This document shows positions 50,621-61,971 of a DNA stretch of 64,000 nt, piece by piece (within the stretch, counting starts at the first letter, position 1; each line of letters opens with the position of its first letter). The position numbers and the translations under genes are program-made. The notes under the pieces were generated by a model, which searched no databases, was not told the origin of the DNA, and saw only the letters and a list, made by a program, of their open reading frames with translations. This stretch comes from Marchantia polymorpha subsp. ruderalis (lineage: Eukaryota > Streptophyta > Marchantiopsida > Marchantiales > Marchantiaceae): contig AP031352.1 of the NCBI GenBank assembly GCA_037833965.1, positions 4,878,501-4,942,500 of the forward strand. Reading direction: 5' to 3'.

Positions 50621-50999
50621 TTGAAATTAACGGTGAGATTGAGCGGTGTACCCAGTGAAGGCGACGATGCGAGGGGAATGTCCATCCGACGACCAGGTCG
50701 CGGTGCGGGTGCGGCTAACGGTATGCGGAGCCGCATGTCACCCATTGTGTGGGGGGAGCTGGACGGCGGCCTTCGGCTGCTGCTATGTGGCGCCTTCCGA
50801 GTGGTTGGAGATGCTAGGGCCTGCGGCTGTAGGCTCTAGACAGCGCAAGTCCAACAAGGAGCTGGGTGCCGGTTCGTGCGGTGTTGCTGCTGCTAATAGT
50901 GTGAGAGTGAGTAATTTCTGCAGGAGAGTGATGAGAATTTGGAGGAGGAGGAAGCAAATTTTCGAGGTTGGAGAGTCAAATCTGAGAGTGAAATCTGAT
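50621..50999. other. GC-rich unassigned segment
   Basis: About 380 bases with clearly higher GC than their surroundings follow the BRR2 pseudogene. They do not read as BRR2 in any frame. Open frames exist on both strands but show no domain. Confidence 0.4.
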
Positions 51000-51310
51000 C
51001 GGGGTCTAAGATCTAAGAGTCGAATCAATGAGTGGGAGCTGAAATCGAAGTGTAGGATCTGAGAGTGAGAGTTGAAATTGAAGTGAAATCTGAGAGTTGA
51101 ATCTGAGAGTGAAATCTGAAATCAAAGTGTAGGATCTGAGAGTGAGAGTTGAAATTGAAGTGAAATCTGAGAGTTGAATCTGAGAGTGAAATCTGAAATC
51201 AAAGTGTAGGATCTCAGAGTGGGAGTTGAAATCAAAGTGTAAGATTTGAGAATGGAGGTTGAAATTGAAGTGAAATCCGAGAGTGGGAGCTGAATTATGA
51301 GAGTGGGATC
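51000..51310. repeat. imperfect tandem repeat, 77-bp period
   Basis: Units starting GTGTAGGATCT lie at 51050, 51127 and 51204, exactly 77 bp apart, with a shorter partial unit from 51237. Inside each unit the shorter motif AATCTGAGAGTG recurs, showing repeat growth at two scales. The minus-strand open frames across it are a product of the repeat (period not a multiple of 3, so all frames stay similar) and are not called as genes. Confidence 0.85.
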
Positions 51311-51752
51311 TGAAAATCTGAGGATCGGTGACTGAGAAGGGTGTCTCCCGAGAGCAAGGGAGAGGAAGAGAGGGAGGGTTTGCATAGTGGCGAGTCAAAG
51401 GAGGAAGTGGTGAAGAGACAGGCCATGACGAAAGAAAGGGAGGGAAGGGGTAGTACCTTTGTATGTTGTTATAACTGCGGTAGATTGTAAGATTCCATGC
51501 GTTTAGAATTTGCTACATCGAACGTTTTGCATATGTACCCAGTTCTGAAATGACATGCACTTCTTGCATGGTGTCAGACTTCTCATTTACTTATCATGGA
51601 TAATCGGATCCATTGCAGTAAGTGCCAAGATTGAACCCTTGTCTAGGACGGTATTCCATTGTGTATAAAACTCATTCACACGATCAGATCTTTTGAGTTG
51701 TGAATCCCGTTGTTAATTATTCTCTCTTGTATGGTTTATAAGTCTAAGATAT

Positions 51753-52103
51753 TGTAACCATCTTTAGTTAGTTAGAACTAAAGTAGAGGTTACTCTAAAT
51801 ATTGATGTAGATACTTTAGTGTGCACTAGTCATAGTTGTCACGTCAGCGATCCGCGCATTTGGTAGGTACAGAGTGGATGTGTTAGTTGACAGTGCCACG
51901 TCAGCAATCCGTGTGCTTGTTAGGGTTATCCGCCATGTCATACATCCACTAGGAGTGGGATGGATGGTGGAGATTAGATCTTATCACCTTGTACTTGTTG
52001 GTGAGAGCTATATAAGGGAGAGGAGAACCATTGTTGGTATCCCTCATCTTCAGAGTTTACGTTTCTATCTTCGAGTGAGCTACTCTCTAAACCTAGTGTT
52101 ACA
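51753..52103 (+). repeat. 5' LTR of young chromovirus
   Basis: 351 bp, starting TGTAACCATC and ending TGTTACA. It holds two copies of the module with a CACGTCAGC core and a TATA-like TATATAAGG near 52010. Confidence 0.92.
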
Positions 52104-52104
52104 A

Positions 52105-52118
52105 TTGTATCAAAGCGA
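52105..52118 (+). other. primer-binding site of young chromovirus
   Basis: TTGTATCAAAGC directly follows the 5' LTR and closely resembles the plant initiator-methionine tRNA complement TGGTATCAGAGC, the usual primer of this group. Confidence 0.7.
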
Positions 52119-52715
52119 CCTTGCTCTTTCCTTGAGTGTGGATTACCCCTCATAGAATAGCAAGTGAGTGATGATGGAGTGTAGTCTTGAGAGTGTATAG
52201 AGGCTGGCAGAGGTCATTCATCTGCATGTAAAGAGAGGTGGAAGGAGTAAATTGTGTTTTTGCAAATATGGACGGGATTGATAGGAATCCAATACCGCAC
52301 TGGCCAATTCCTATCCTATTCGATATTCACCTTCGTTGCATGGAGAAACATCATTTTTGGATGTACCTTGTGGCTTGTTGGGGTGCAGATTTTATGACTA
52401 GAGTGATGGAGTCAATAGTGCCACTGATTCTTCCAACAGTTACTTATGGAGAGACTTGGGATTGTACTAGATACATTCTATACTGATTATTTCATGGATT
52501 TGAATCGCGAACCACCTGTCCCGGTTCGATTCAGCACTTATGTAGAGATTAGAATAGTTGATAGACAGAAGAGGATATAAAGAGATTTTATTGTGAGGAA
52601 TTATGGAGAGGAGTACTGTAGAGGTGTGATAGGGTCACCTGCACCTTTTGTGACTCCTTTGTTGAGAGGTTACATAGTGATTATACTCACTTTATTAGAG
52701 GGAGTGTGAGAAAGC

Positions 52716-55700
52716 ATGGGGACATCAATTGATATGGGTGAGGTTCTCAGTGCAATCATGGCGGAGATGAAGGAGTTGAGAAAAGCGATAGTAGATGGGC
52801 ATACCAAGCAGCAAGCCATGGAAGATAAAATCTTCGCATTGGAGAGTGAGAAAGTAGAGAGAGAGAGTTGGAGAGATGGAAGTTGAACCTCAAGTTCAAG
52901 TTTCCCAAGTTCAGCCAGAACCAACTCCTATTGATGCAGCAGAAGCAAATAGGAGACGTTGTCAAGAGATTGAAGATCAAGCAAATCTTTTGCTTCGAAT
53001 GGGAAAATCCTGTAAGGTGGAAGCTTACAAAGGAAGTAGAGCAATGGGAGTGTTAGAGGGATGGATTATGAGGATGAATATTCATTTATCCCATTTTCAT
53101 GTTTCTGATTATATTGCAGGAATGTTCATGAGATCTTATCTTACGGATAAGGCTCTCACATGGTACACAACATTGGAGAAAATGCTTTCAGAACGAGGTG
53201 CTACCATTTTGTGAAGTGGAATGCAGGAAGGACTTCTGCAAAATTTTCAAGCGGTGGATTCTCTTCAAACTGCAAGAATGAAGTTGTGGGATTTGAAGCA
53301 GAAAGGATGTATTCATGAGTACATTGAAGAATTTTGTGATCTTCAAGTATCTATCATGGATATGAGTGGAGCTGAAGCCTTGGACGTGTTCAAACGAAGC
53401 TTGAAGGATAGAATTCAAAAGTAGGTGATGGTAAGCAATCCATCTACTGTGAATGAAGCAATCGCAATTGCTCAACGAATTTCGGATGCTTTTGGTTTTG
53501 GGAGCAATTTTTGAGATCCATCTGGTCCAACACCGATAGAGTTGGGAAACCTTCGACGTAGAGAAGATTTTGCACCAACAAGAGGACCACCACCAAGATT
53601 TGGAGGTGAGATTAGGCGACCATGAGTTCCAAATTTGCAAGAAGGTTATGCAAATAATGGAATGGTTCGAGGAGGAGCTAGAGTTTGTGACAATCACCAA
53701 TGCTATGCATGTGGACGAATGAGTCACATAGCCAAGTTTTGTCGAGTTTGGCCGACACAACAAGGAGAACGGCCCATGCAGCGACGCACGTTCAACAATA
53801 TGGAGGGGATAGAGTATAAAGAGGTGAAGGAAGCAGTTTCGGGAAACGAAGATCACCAGTAATCTTGCCTCGCGGCCTTATTGGTTCTACAAACCGAAGA
53901 AAAGGCGAGGTTGGAAGAAGGCAATGATTGGAAGCTCATGGAAGGGGTAAGAAGCAAGCTCAACTCATTGTCACTGATGGTTTCATGGAAGGACACAAGG
54001 TGAGAGTTTTAATTGATCTTGGAGCAACTGAGAATTTTCTATCAATGAGTGTTGCTATGAAGTTAGGTTTGATGTTGATGAAGGACGTGAGTGAATAAGT
54101 TGAATTGCCAAACGAGCAAACTGAAGTGATAGAAACACTACCACGGAGTGTAGAATTATCCATAGGTAGATACAAGGAGAGCATTGAATGGAGAGTAATT
54201 CGTTTAGCTCAATATGATGTCATCCTTGGAATGCCATGGATGAAACAATATAATCCGAAGGTAGATTGGAGAAGAAAATTGATTACAAGTAGTGGATGGA
54301 AGATCTATGGAGATAGAATTAGATCTCAGAATATGAATTTACCCCTCTTTGTGATGGGTACAGCATCCATTTCTATACATGATGTATGTTTCCTTGGACT
54401 TATAAGAGATATTGGGTCCACGGACAAACCTTACATCCCGGAGTCCTTGAACGACATTTTTATGAAGTATAAAGATGTTTTTCCAGATGATCTACCTGTA
54501 GGATTACCACGAAAGAGGCGAGTAGATCACAAGATTGAGGTGATACTTGGAAGTACACCAACTTGCAAAGCTCCATATCGTTTGGCTCCAAACGAATTGG
54601 AAGAATGCAAAGCTCAAGTGGAGGAGATGTTGAGCAAGGAATTCATTCAACCAAGTGTTTCACCTTATGGAGCTCCAGTACTTTTTGTGAAGAAGAAGTA
54701 TGGATCCATGAGACTATGTATCGATTATCGCGGGTTGAATCAGCAAACGGTGAAAAATAAATATCCATTACCTCGTATGGATGATTTGTTTGATCAACTT
54801 CAAGGAGCGAAGTACTTCACCAAGCTAGATTTGAGAAGCAGTTACAATCAAATTCGAATTGCAGATGAAGATGTTCACAAGACAGTTTTTCGTACTAGGT
54901 ATGGACACTTTGAGTATCTGGTGATGCTTTTTGGTCTCACTAATGCACCAGATACATTCATGAGATTGATGAACGATATCTTTCGCCTTTATCTAGATAA
55001 ATCTGTCATTTTTTTTCTACATGATATATTGGTGTATAGCAAAACTTTGAGTGATCATAGAAGTCATTTACGAGAGGTACTTCAAGTTTTAAGAGACAAT
55101 CAATTCTATGCCAAAGGCTCAAAATGTGAATTTGGCAAGTCAGAAGTAGATTACTTGGGTCATAGAGTTAGAACTACAGGAATCCAAGTGATGAGTGAGA
55201 ACATAGATGCCATTGAGAAATGTATAGCACTTGAGAATCAAACTCAATTGAAGAGTATTCTAGGGCTCACTGGATTTTATCGTAGATTTGTGAAAGGTTT
55301 TGCTCGACTAGCTCAGGCCTTGACTTCCATGTTAGGGAAAGGTCAAAAGTGGAGGTGGGAAACAGCTCAATAGTTAGCTTTTCAAGCATTGAAAGATGCT
55401 TTGTTACACGCATCTATTCTCAAGTTGTATGATCCTAACCGTTCTATCAAGTTGGCCACTGACGCATCAGGTACAACAGTCGGTGGCATACTTCAACAAG
55501 AATGGGAGGATGGATGGCATCCAGTTGCTTTCTATTCTCCAAAGTTGGTGGCGGCGGAACAAAATTATCACACGATAGAACGGGAGGAGTTAGCCATCGT
55601 GTTGGCAACTAAACATTGGAAGCATTACTTGGGTGATAAGGAGTTTGTGGTGGAGACTGATTATAAACCCTTGGTTTATTTGGAAACTCAGAAGGATCTG

Positions 55701-57231
55701 TCCAAACGACAAATTCGATGGGCAGAGTGGCGTCAACGCTTCAACATGAAGATTGTGTACGTGGAGGGAAAGAAGCAACTTGCAGATGCTCTCACACGCA
55801 TGCCTTGTTTGAATCATGTTGCAGAAGTGCAAATTCAGGCGGATTGATGGAGCAAGATGTCACAAGCCACAAAGGATGATGAAGAGATCACTCGGGCACT
55901 ACAACCTGGAAAGGCAGAGAAATCTTGAGGTTTGGCGTTTTACAATCAGCGTATATGGATTCCACAAGATCACGATTTGCGCACAATGATTTTGGCAGAA
56001 AGTCATGCTACAACCATTGCAGGTCATGTGGGAGTGGAGAAAAACGTGGAGAGTATACAACGAGTGTACTATTGGCCCAAAATACGTGAGGATGTGGAGT
56101 CTTATGTTCGAAGTTGTGTTGCTTGTCAACAAAACAAGGCAAGTAATCAAAAACCAGCAGGTTTATTACAGCCTCTTCCTATTCCCGAACAGCGGTGGGA
56201 ACATGTCACCATGGATCTTGTATGTGAGTTACCAAAGACTTCGTTAGGACATGATTCAGTGGTGGTTTTTGTGGACAAATTGAGCAAGATTATTCACATC
56301 AGGCCAACCACAAAAACAGTAACAACTCCACAACTAGCTCAATTGTATCTAGATGCAGTTTTTGTGAATCATGGCTTAAGCAAAGTGTTAATCACGGATA
56401 AAGGTACTCACTTCACTAGTTTATTTTGGAAAACTTTGTTTAGTTTTTTCAAAACAAAACTAGCAATGTCAACGGCCTATCATCTTCAAACTGATGTACA
56501 AACTGAGAGGGCAAATAAAACCATAGAGGATATGCTATGAGCATACACATTGGAAGAGCAAGAAGAGTGGGACAACCTTTTGCCACTTGTGGAATTTGCA
56601 TATAACAGTTCTGTTAATGCATCCACAAAAGTGTCTCCATTTTTTCTTATGTATGGAGCTCATCCTATAACTCCTTCAAGTTTGATGAGACTTCCCAAAA
56701 GAGAGGAGTTTTCGACCAAAGTTGCAGCAGTCAACGAATTTGTGGAGCATATTCACCGAAGACTACATCAGGCCCAGAAGAAGTTGGTGATAGCTCAAAA
56801 TCAGCAAAAGCAGCATGCCGATGCTCATCGTAGAGAAGTGATTTTTGAGGTTGGAGATCATGTTTGGTTATCTACAACGAATTTGTCTCTTGTAGGAACA
56901 CCAAAGTTAAACACTAGGTTCATTGGTCCATTTTTGGTTTTGAAGCGTGTTGGATGAAGTGTCATACAAGTTGGAACTTCCGTCACATATGAAAATACAT
57001 CCAGTGATTCATGTGTCACGATTGCAAAAACATGTACCACGATCAAAACAATTCACCAACCAACCAGCACCACCTCCTCTTCTAGCCTTGATAGCAGATC
57101 ATGAGGAGTTTGAGGTAGAAAAGATACTCAAGAAACGTATTCGAGGTCATAAATATCCCAAAGTAGAGTATTTGATTCAATGGAAAGGTTATCCATCGTA
57201 TGAATCAACTTGGGAACCAGCTAAAATTTAA
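52716..57231 (+). other. gag-pol coding region of young chromovirus (fossil)
   Basis: Approximate parts: gag 52716-53520, zinc knuckle near 53700 (CYACGRMSHIAKFC pattern), protease 53940-54260, reverse transcriptase 54560-55080 ([15 protein letters not shown] block), RNase H 55380-55800 (starting with the LATDAS block), integrase 55960-56900 with its zinc-binding and core parts, and chromodomain 57090-57230 (VEYLIQWKGYPSYESTW). The region is broken in several places and is treated as a fossil. Confidence 0.9.
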
Positions 57232-57306
57232 CAAATGCACCTTTGATAGTTCAAGAGTTTGAACGTATGTGCAATGAGGACGTTGCATCTTAAAAGGAGC
57301 AAGGTT

Positions 57307-57725
57307 TGTAACCATCTTTAGTTAGTTAGAACTAAAGTAGAGGTTACTCTAAATATTGATGTAGATACTTTAGTGTGCACTAGTCATAGTTGCCACGTCA
57401 GCGATCCGCGCACTTGGTAGGTACAAAGTGAATGTGTTAGTTGACAGTGCCACGTCAGCAATCCGTGTGCTTGTAGGTAAGGATTGAGTGTGTTAGTTAG
57501 TGTGTTAGTTGGATGCGCCACGTCAGCGATCCGTGTGCTTGTTAGGGTTATCCGCCATGTCATCCATCCACTAGGAGTGGGATGGATGGTGGGATTAGAT
57601 CTTATCACCTTGTACTTGTTGGTGAGAGCTATATAAGGGAGAGGCGAACCATTGTTGGTATACTTCATCTTCAGAGTTTACGTTTCTATCTTCGAGTGAG
57701 CTTCTCTCTAAACCCTAGTGTTACA
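57307..57725 (+). repeat. 3' LTR of young chromovirus
   Basis: 419 bp with the same ends as the 5' LTR. It is preceded by a purine-rich tract (about 57294-57304, AAAAGGAGCAAGG). It is 68 bp longer than the 5' LTR because it holds three, not two, copies of the CCACGTCAGC module. Confidence 0.92.
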
Positions 57726-57730
57726 GATAT

Positions 57731-57916
57731 TAAGTACATATATCTAGTGTTTATTAATTTGTTCAAGCCTGAATCTTGAACGAGCAAGAGTGTCTAGAAG
57801 AAAATGAGTGACAGAGGTTCACTTGGACGATTGAGTGAGACTAGAGACAATGATGTTATGTGAATCAAGACCTCCACCTGGACTACAAACGCTGAAGAAT
57901 GGAGCGTTTTGGCTTA
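57731..57916. other. right remnant of the composite insertion
   Basis: About 185 bases lie between the young element's target duplication and the point where the old chromovirus resumes. A short open stretch starts MSDRGSLGRLSETRDNDVM near 57804. A hairpin of 7-bp arms (AAACGCT / AGCGTTT) stands about 10 bases from the right edge. Confidence 0.5.
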
Positions 57917-59324
57917 CATCCATAAGTACATTGAACAATTTTGTGATATTCAAGTATCTATCATGAATATGAGTGGAGCAGAAGCCTTGCATGTGTTCAA
58001 ACAAGACTTGATGGATTGCATTTGAAAGTAGATGGTGGTAAGCAGTTTATCCACATGGAACCAAGCAATCGCAGTTGCTCAACAAACCTTCGGGGGTTTA
58101 TACACTATGAATCTTTAAGCATTTTTTGAAATCCATCTAATCATATGCCAATGAAGTTGGAAAACCTTTGACGTAGACAATGTTTTGCACCAACACAAGA
58201 ATCGACTCCAAGATTTGAAGTTGAGATTCGGTGACGAGAATTCTAAATTTGCAAGAAGTAATGCAAATAATGAGATGGTTAGAGGAGAAATTGTAGCTTG
58301 TGATAATTATCAATGCTATGCATGCGTACAGATTGATAACATTGCCAAGTTTTGCAGAACTCGACCAACATCACAAGGAGTAAAACTCATACAACGACGA
58401 TCTTGAAATATAATGAAGAAAATAGAATATGAAAAAATTAAGGAGAGCAAAGAAAATGTGAGATTGTACACATGCAATGGTTTGGAATTCATGGAAGGAG
58501 CAAGAAGTAAACTCAACTCATTGTCAAATATGGTATGATGGAATAACACAAGATGAGAGTTTTGATTGATACTAGAGCAACATAGAATATTTTGTTAAGA
58601 AGTGTTGCTATGGAGTTAGATTTGATGTTGATGAAATACGTTAGTGAGAAAGTTAAATTGCCAAACGGGCAAATCAAATTGATAGAAACACTATCACGGA
58701 GTGTAGAATTATCCATAGGTTATTCATAGAAATTATTCACAATGAAAAAAATGTATGGAGACTAATTTGCTTAGCTCAATATGATTTCATTCTTGGAATG
58801 TCATGGATAGAGCAATATAATTTGGAGGTAGATTACCGAACAAAAATAATAACAAGTAGTGGTTGAAAGATCTATGAAGATAGAAGTAGATCTCACAAAA
58901 AAAAAAATTTCTCTTGATGATGCATTAAACATTCTACTCTAGAATTTATGTATGTTTTCTTTGACTTATAAGAGATATTGGATCCACAAACAAAAATTTT
59001 TATGTAAAATAAAAATGTTTTTTCAAATGATCTACATGATTACCATCAAAAAAAAGAGTAGATCACAAGATTCAAATGATAACTTGAAGTACACTCATTT
59101 GCAAGATTCCATATTGTTTGATTCCAAATTTATTGAAAGAATGCAAAAGTCAAGTGGAGTAGATGTTGAACAATGAGTTCATTCAACCAAGTATTTCATC
59201 TTATCGAGCCATAGTGCTATTTGTGAAGAAGTATGTATGCAAAAATATTGTCCATCAACTATCATGGATTGAAGCAACAAACGGTGAAAAAAACATATCA
59301 TAATCTTGTATGGATGATTTTTTT

Positions 59325-59411
59325 ATCAACTTCAAGGAATAAAGTATTTCACCAAACTAGATTTGAGATCCAAATCTAGTTTGGTGAAATACTTTATTCC
59401 TTGAAGTTGAT
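59325..59411. repeat. perfect 41-bp inverted repeat inside the old fossil
   Basis: Bases 59325-59365 and 59371-59411 are exact reverse complements around the 5-base loop AGATC. The arms lie in the reverse-transcriptase region. Their perfect match contrasts with the heavy decay around them, so the inverted duplication is much more recent than the insertion. Confidence 0.9.
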
Positions 59412-61590
59412 CGGATACAATCAAATTTGAATTGTCGATGAAGATATTTACAAGACTGATTTGTACTAGTTATGATCACTTTGAGTATCTAGTGATATCT
59501 TTTATTTTCATTAATACATAAGTTATATTCATGAGATTGATGAACAATATCTTTTGTATTTATCAAGATAAATCTCTTATTATTATTTTAGATGATATAT
59601 TAATGTAGAGCAAAACTTTGAATGATCATAGACTTCACTTACAAGAAAAACTTCAAGTATTGAGAGAAATTGAGTAATACGCTAAATCATCAAAATGTGA
59701 ATTTGGCAAATTAGAATAGATAACTTGGATCATAGAGTTATAGTTGCAGCAATCCAATTAAAAAGTGAAAAGATATAAACTATTCAAAAATGAAAGCATT
59801 TGAGAATCAAACTCAATTGAATAGTTTTTTAAGTCTCATTGGATTTTATCGTAGATTTGTTAAAAGTTTTACATGTCTAGCTCAAGCCTTGACTTTCATG
59901 CCAAGATAAGTCAAAATGAAGATGAAAAACATCTCAAGAATTAGCTTTTCAAGCATTGAAATATGCTTTGTTACATGCACATATACTCAAATGTTATGAT
60001 CCTAACAATGCTATCATGTTGGCTACGGACGCATCATGTACAATAGTGGATGGCATATTTCAACAAAAATGGGAGTATAAATGACATTTAATTGTTTTTT
60101 TATTATCAAAAGTTGATGACAGCAAAATAAAATTACCACATGACAGAAAGAAAATAGTTAGTCATTGAGTTGGCAACAAAACACATAAGCATTGCTTGGA
60201 TGATTAGGAGTTTGTGGTGGAGTCTGATCATACATACTTGATTTATTTGAAAATGTAAAAGTATTTGTCTAAACAAAAAATTTGATGTGCAGAGTGACGT
60301 CAATGTTTCAACATGAAGATTGTGTATGTGAAGAGTAAAACGCAACTTGCGTATGCTAACACGCATGTCTTGTGTGAATCATGTTGCAGAAGTAAAAATT
60401 CATACTTATTGATGAAACAATATGACACAAGCCACAAAAGAGTACAAAGAGATTATTTGAACACTACAAAATGAAAAGACAAAGAACTCTTAAGGTTTGG
60501 CATTCTACAAGCAGCACATATGAATTTCACAAAATCAAGATTTGCATTCACTGATTTTGGCCAAAAATCATGACACAATCATTGCATGTCATGTGCAAGT
60601 GAAGAATACTGTGTAGAATATACAACAATTAAACTATTTATCTAAAATATAATACTTCGTGAAATCTTATGTTTGAATTTGTGTTGCTTGTCAACAAAAC
60701 AAGTCAAATAATTAAGAAACCATCTGATTTATTACAGCCTTTCTCTATTTGTGAACAGCGCTGCAAACATGTCATCATGAATCTTGTATGTGAATTACCA
60801 AAGATTTCATTAGGACATGATTTAGTGATGATTGACATGACATCAGGCCATCCACAAAAATAGTAACAGTTACACAACTCGCTCAATTATGTCTAAATGC
60901 ACACACTTTTGACTCTTGTGAAATTTACATATAATAATTTTGTTAATGCATCCACAAAAATGTCTTCATTTTATCTCATGTATGGTACTCATATTATAAT
61001 TTCTTCAAGTTTGATACAACTTCAAAAAGGATAGCAATTTTTTACCAAAGTTGAAGCAGTCAACGAGTTTGTGAAGCGTATTCACAGAGTACCACATCAA
61101 GCCAAGGAGAAGTTGCTGATAGCTTAATATTGGCAAAAACAATTGGTTTATGAGAAAAAAGATCATGTTTGAGTTTCTATAACAAATTTTTCTGTTGTAG
61201 GAACACTCAAGTTAATATCCAAGATTCATTGATACATTTTTTGTTTTGAAACGTGTTGGTGAAATATCATACAAGTTGGAAATTTTGTCACATATGAAAT
61301 TAGATTTGATATTTAATGTGTCACGATTGCAAAAACGTGTACCACAATCAAAATAATATACCAATTAACCAACATCATCTCCTCTTTCAATCTTAATAGT
61401 TGATTATTAAAAATTTGAAGTAGAAAAAATACTCAAGCAACGTATTTGATGTTGTAATATTTCAAAGTAGAATATTTTATTCAATGAAAAGTCTATACCT
61501 CATATGAATCAACTTGAAAACCAACTAAAAATTTAGCAAATGTACCTTTGATAGTTCATAAGTTTGAACATATGTGCCGGAAAGGAGATT

Positions 61591-61971
61591 TATATTCATC
61601 TTTATTTAGTTAAAACTTAAGTAGTGATTACTCAAGATTGATGAGAGTAGAGTAGATGATAGTGGAATATTTTTAGTGTCACATCAACAATTTGTGTACT
61701 AGTTAGTGTGTTAATTGTGAACAACACGTCATCAATTCGTGTATTTGTTAGGTTAAAATTCAGTGTGCTAGTTGATGTGTTAGTTTGGAGCTACACGTCA
61801 GCAATCCGTGTGCTCATTTAGTATATATTTCATGTCATCAATCCACTATGAATGAATTGGATGGTGGGAATAATATCTTTATAAAAGATAGTATAATCAT
61901 TCAAGCTATCTCATCTTCAAAGTTTATGTTTCATACTTGAATGAGATTTTATCTAAACCGTAATGTTACAG
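61591..61971 (+). repeat. 3' LTR of the old chromovirus
   Basis: About 380 bp, recognised by alignment with the younger LTRs: the start region TTCATCTTTATTTAGTT, module copies ending TCAATTCGTGTATTTGTTAGG and TCAGCAATCCGTGTGCT, and the end ATGTTACA. It is preceded by a purine-rich run (GGAAAGGAGA). Confidence 0.75.

Larger units (their letters stand above)
51753..57725 (+). mobile_element. young Ty3/gypsy chromovirus fossil, nearly whole
   Basis: A 5,973-bp LTR retrotransposon flanked by a perfect GATAT duplication (51748-51752 and 57726-57730). Order of parts: 5' LTR, primer-binding site, gag with a CCHC zinc knuckle, protease, reverse transcriptase, RNase H, integrase, chromodomain, polypurine tract and 3' LTR. 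The C-terminal chromodomain after integrase places it among the chromoviruses. It has all structural parts but the coding region is interrupted by roughly half a dozen breaks, so it is not autonomous as it stands. The LTRs differ at about 9 positions in some 345 aligned bases plus a few indels (hand count), suggesting about 1-2 million years at usual plant rates; this is a rough inference. Confidence 0.93.
48010..57916. other. 9.9-kb composite insertion splitting the old chromovirus
   Basis: The old element's gag stops matching at about 48009 and resumes at about 57917 at the equivalent position, with about a dozen bases represented on both sides (TGTGAGCAC and CCATAAGTAC, matching one site in the younger copy). 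Everything between is therefore an insertion. Without the younger chromovirus and its duplicated target it was about 3.9 kb and carried the MITE-like element and the BRR2 pseudogene. I found no terminal inverted repeats at its edges, so the mechanism is unknown. Confidence 0.6.
57917..61971 (+). mobile_element. old Ty3/gypsy chromovirus fossil, right half (gag to 3' LTR)
   Basis: The half runs collinear with the younger copy from late gag through zinc knuckle, protease, reverse transcriptase, RNase H, integrase remains and a chromodomain remnant. It ends in a 3' LTR at about 61591-61971 that finishes ATGTTACA, followed by GGCAG. It is strongly decayed, with dozens of breaks and AT drift. Together with the half at 46635-48009 it makes one element that was inserted long before the younger copy. 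Confidence 0.85.

Noticed and set aside
51006-51398. Minus-strand open frame of 130 codons with repetitive Ser/Leu/Thr protein
   Set aside because: It is a direct translation of the 77-bp tandem array and not a plausible protein.
48010-57916. Helitron or Mutator identity for the composite insertion
   Set aside because: The right edge does not end in CTRR, the left edge does not begin TC, and no terminal inverted repeats were found; the type is left open.
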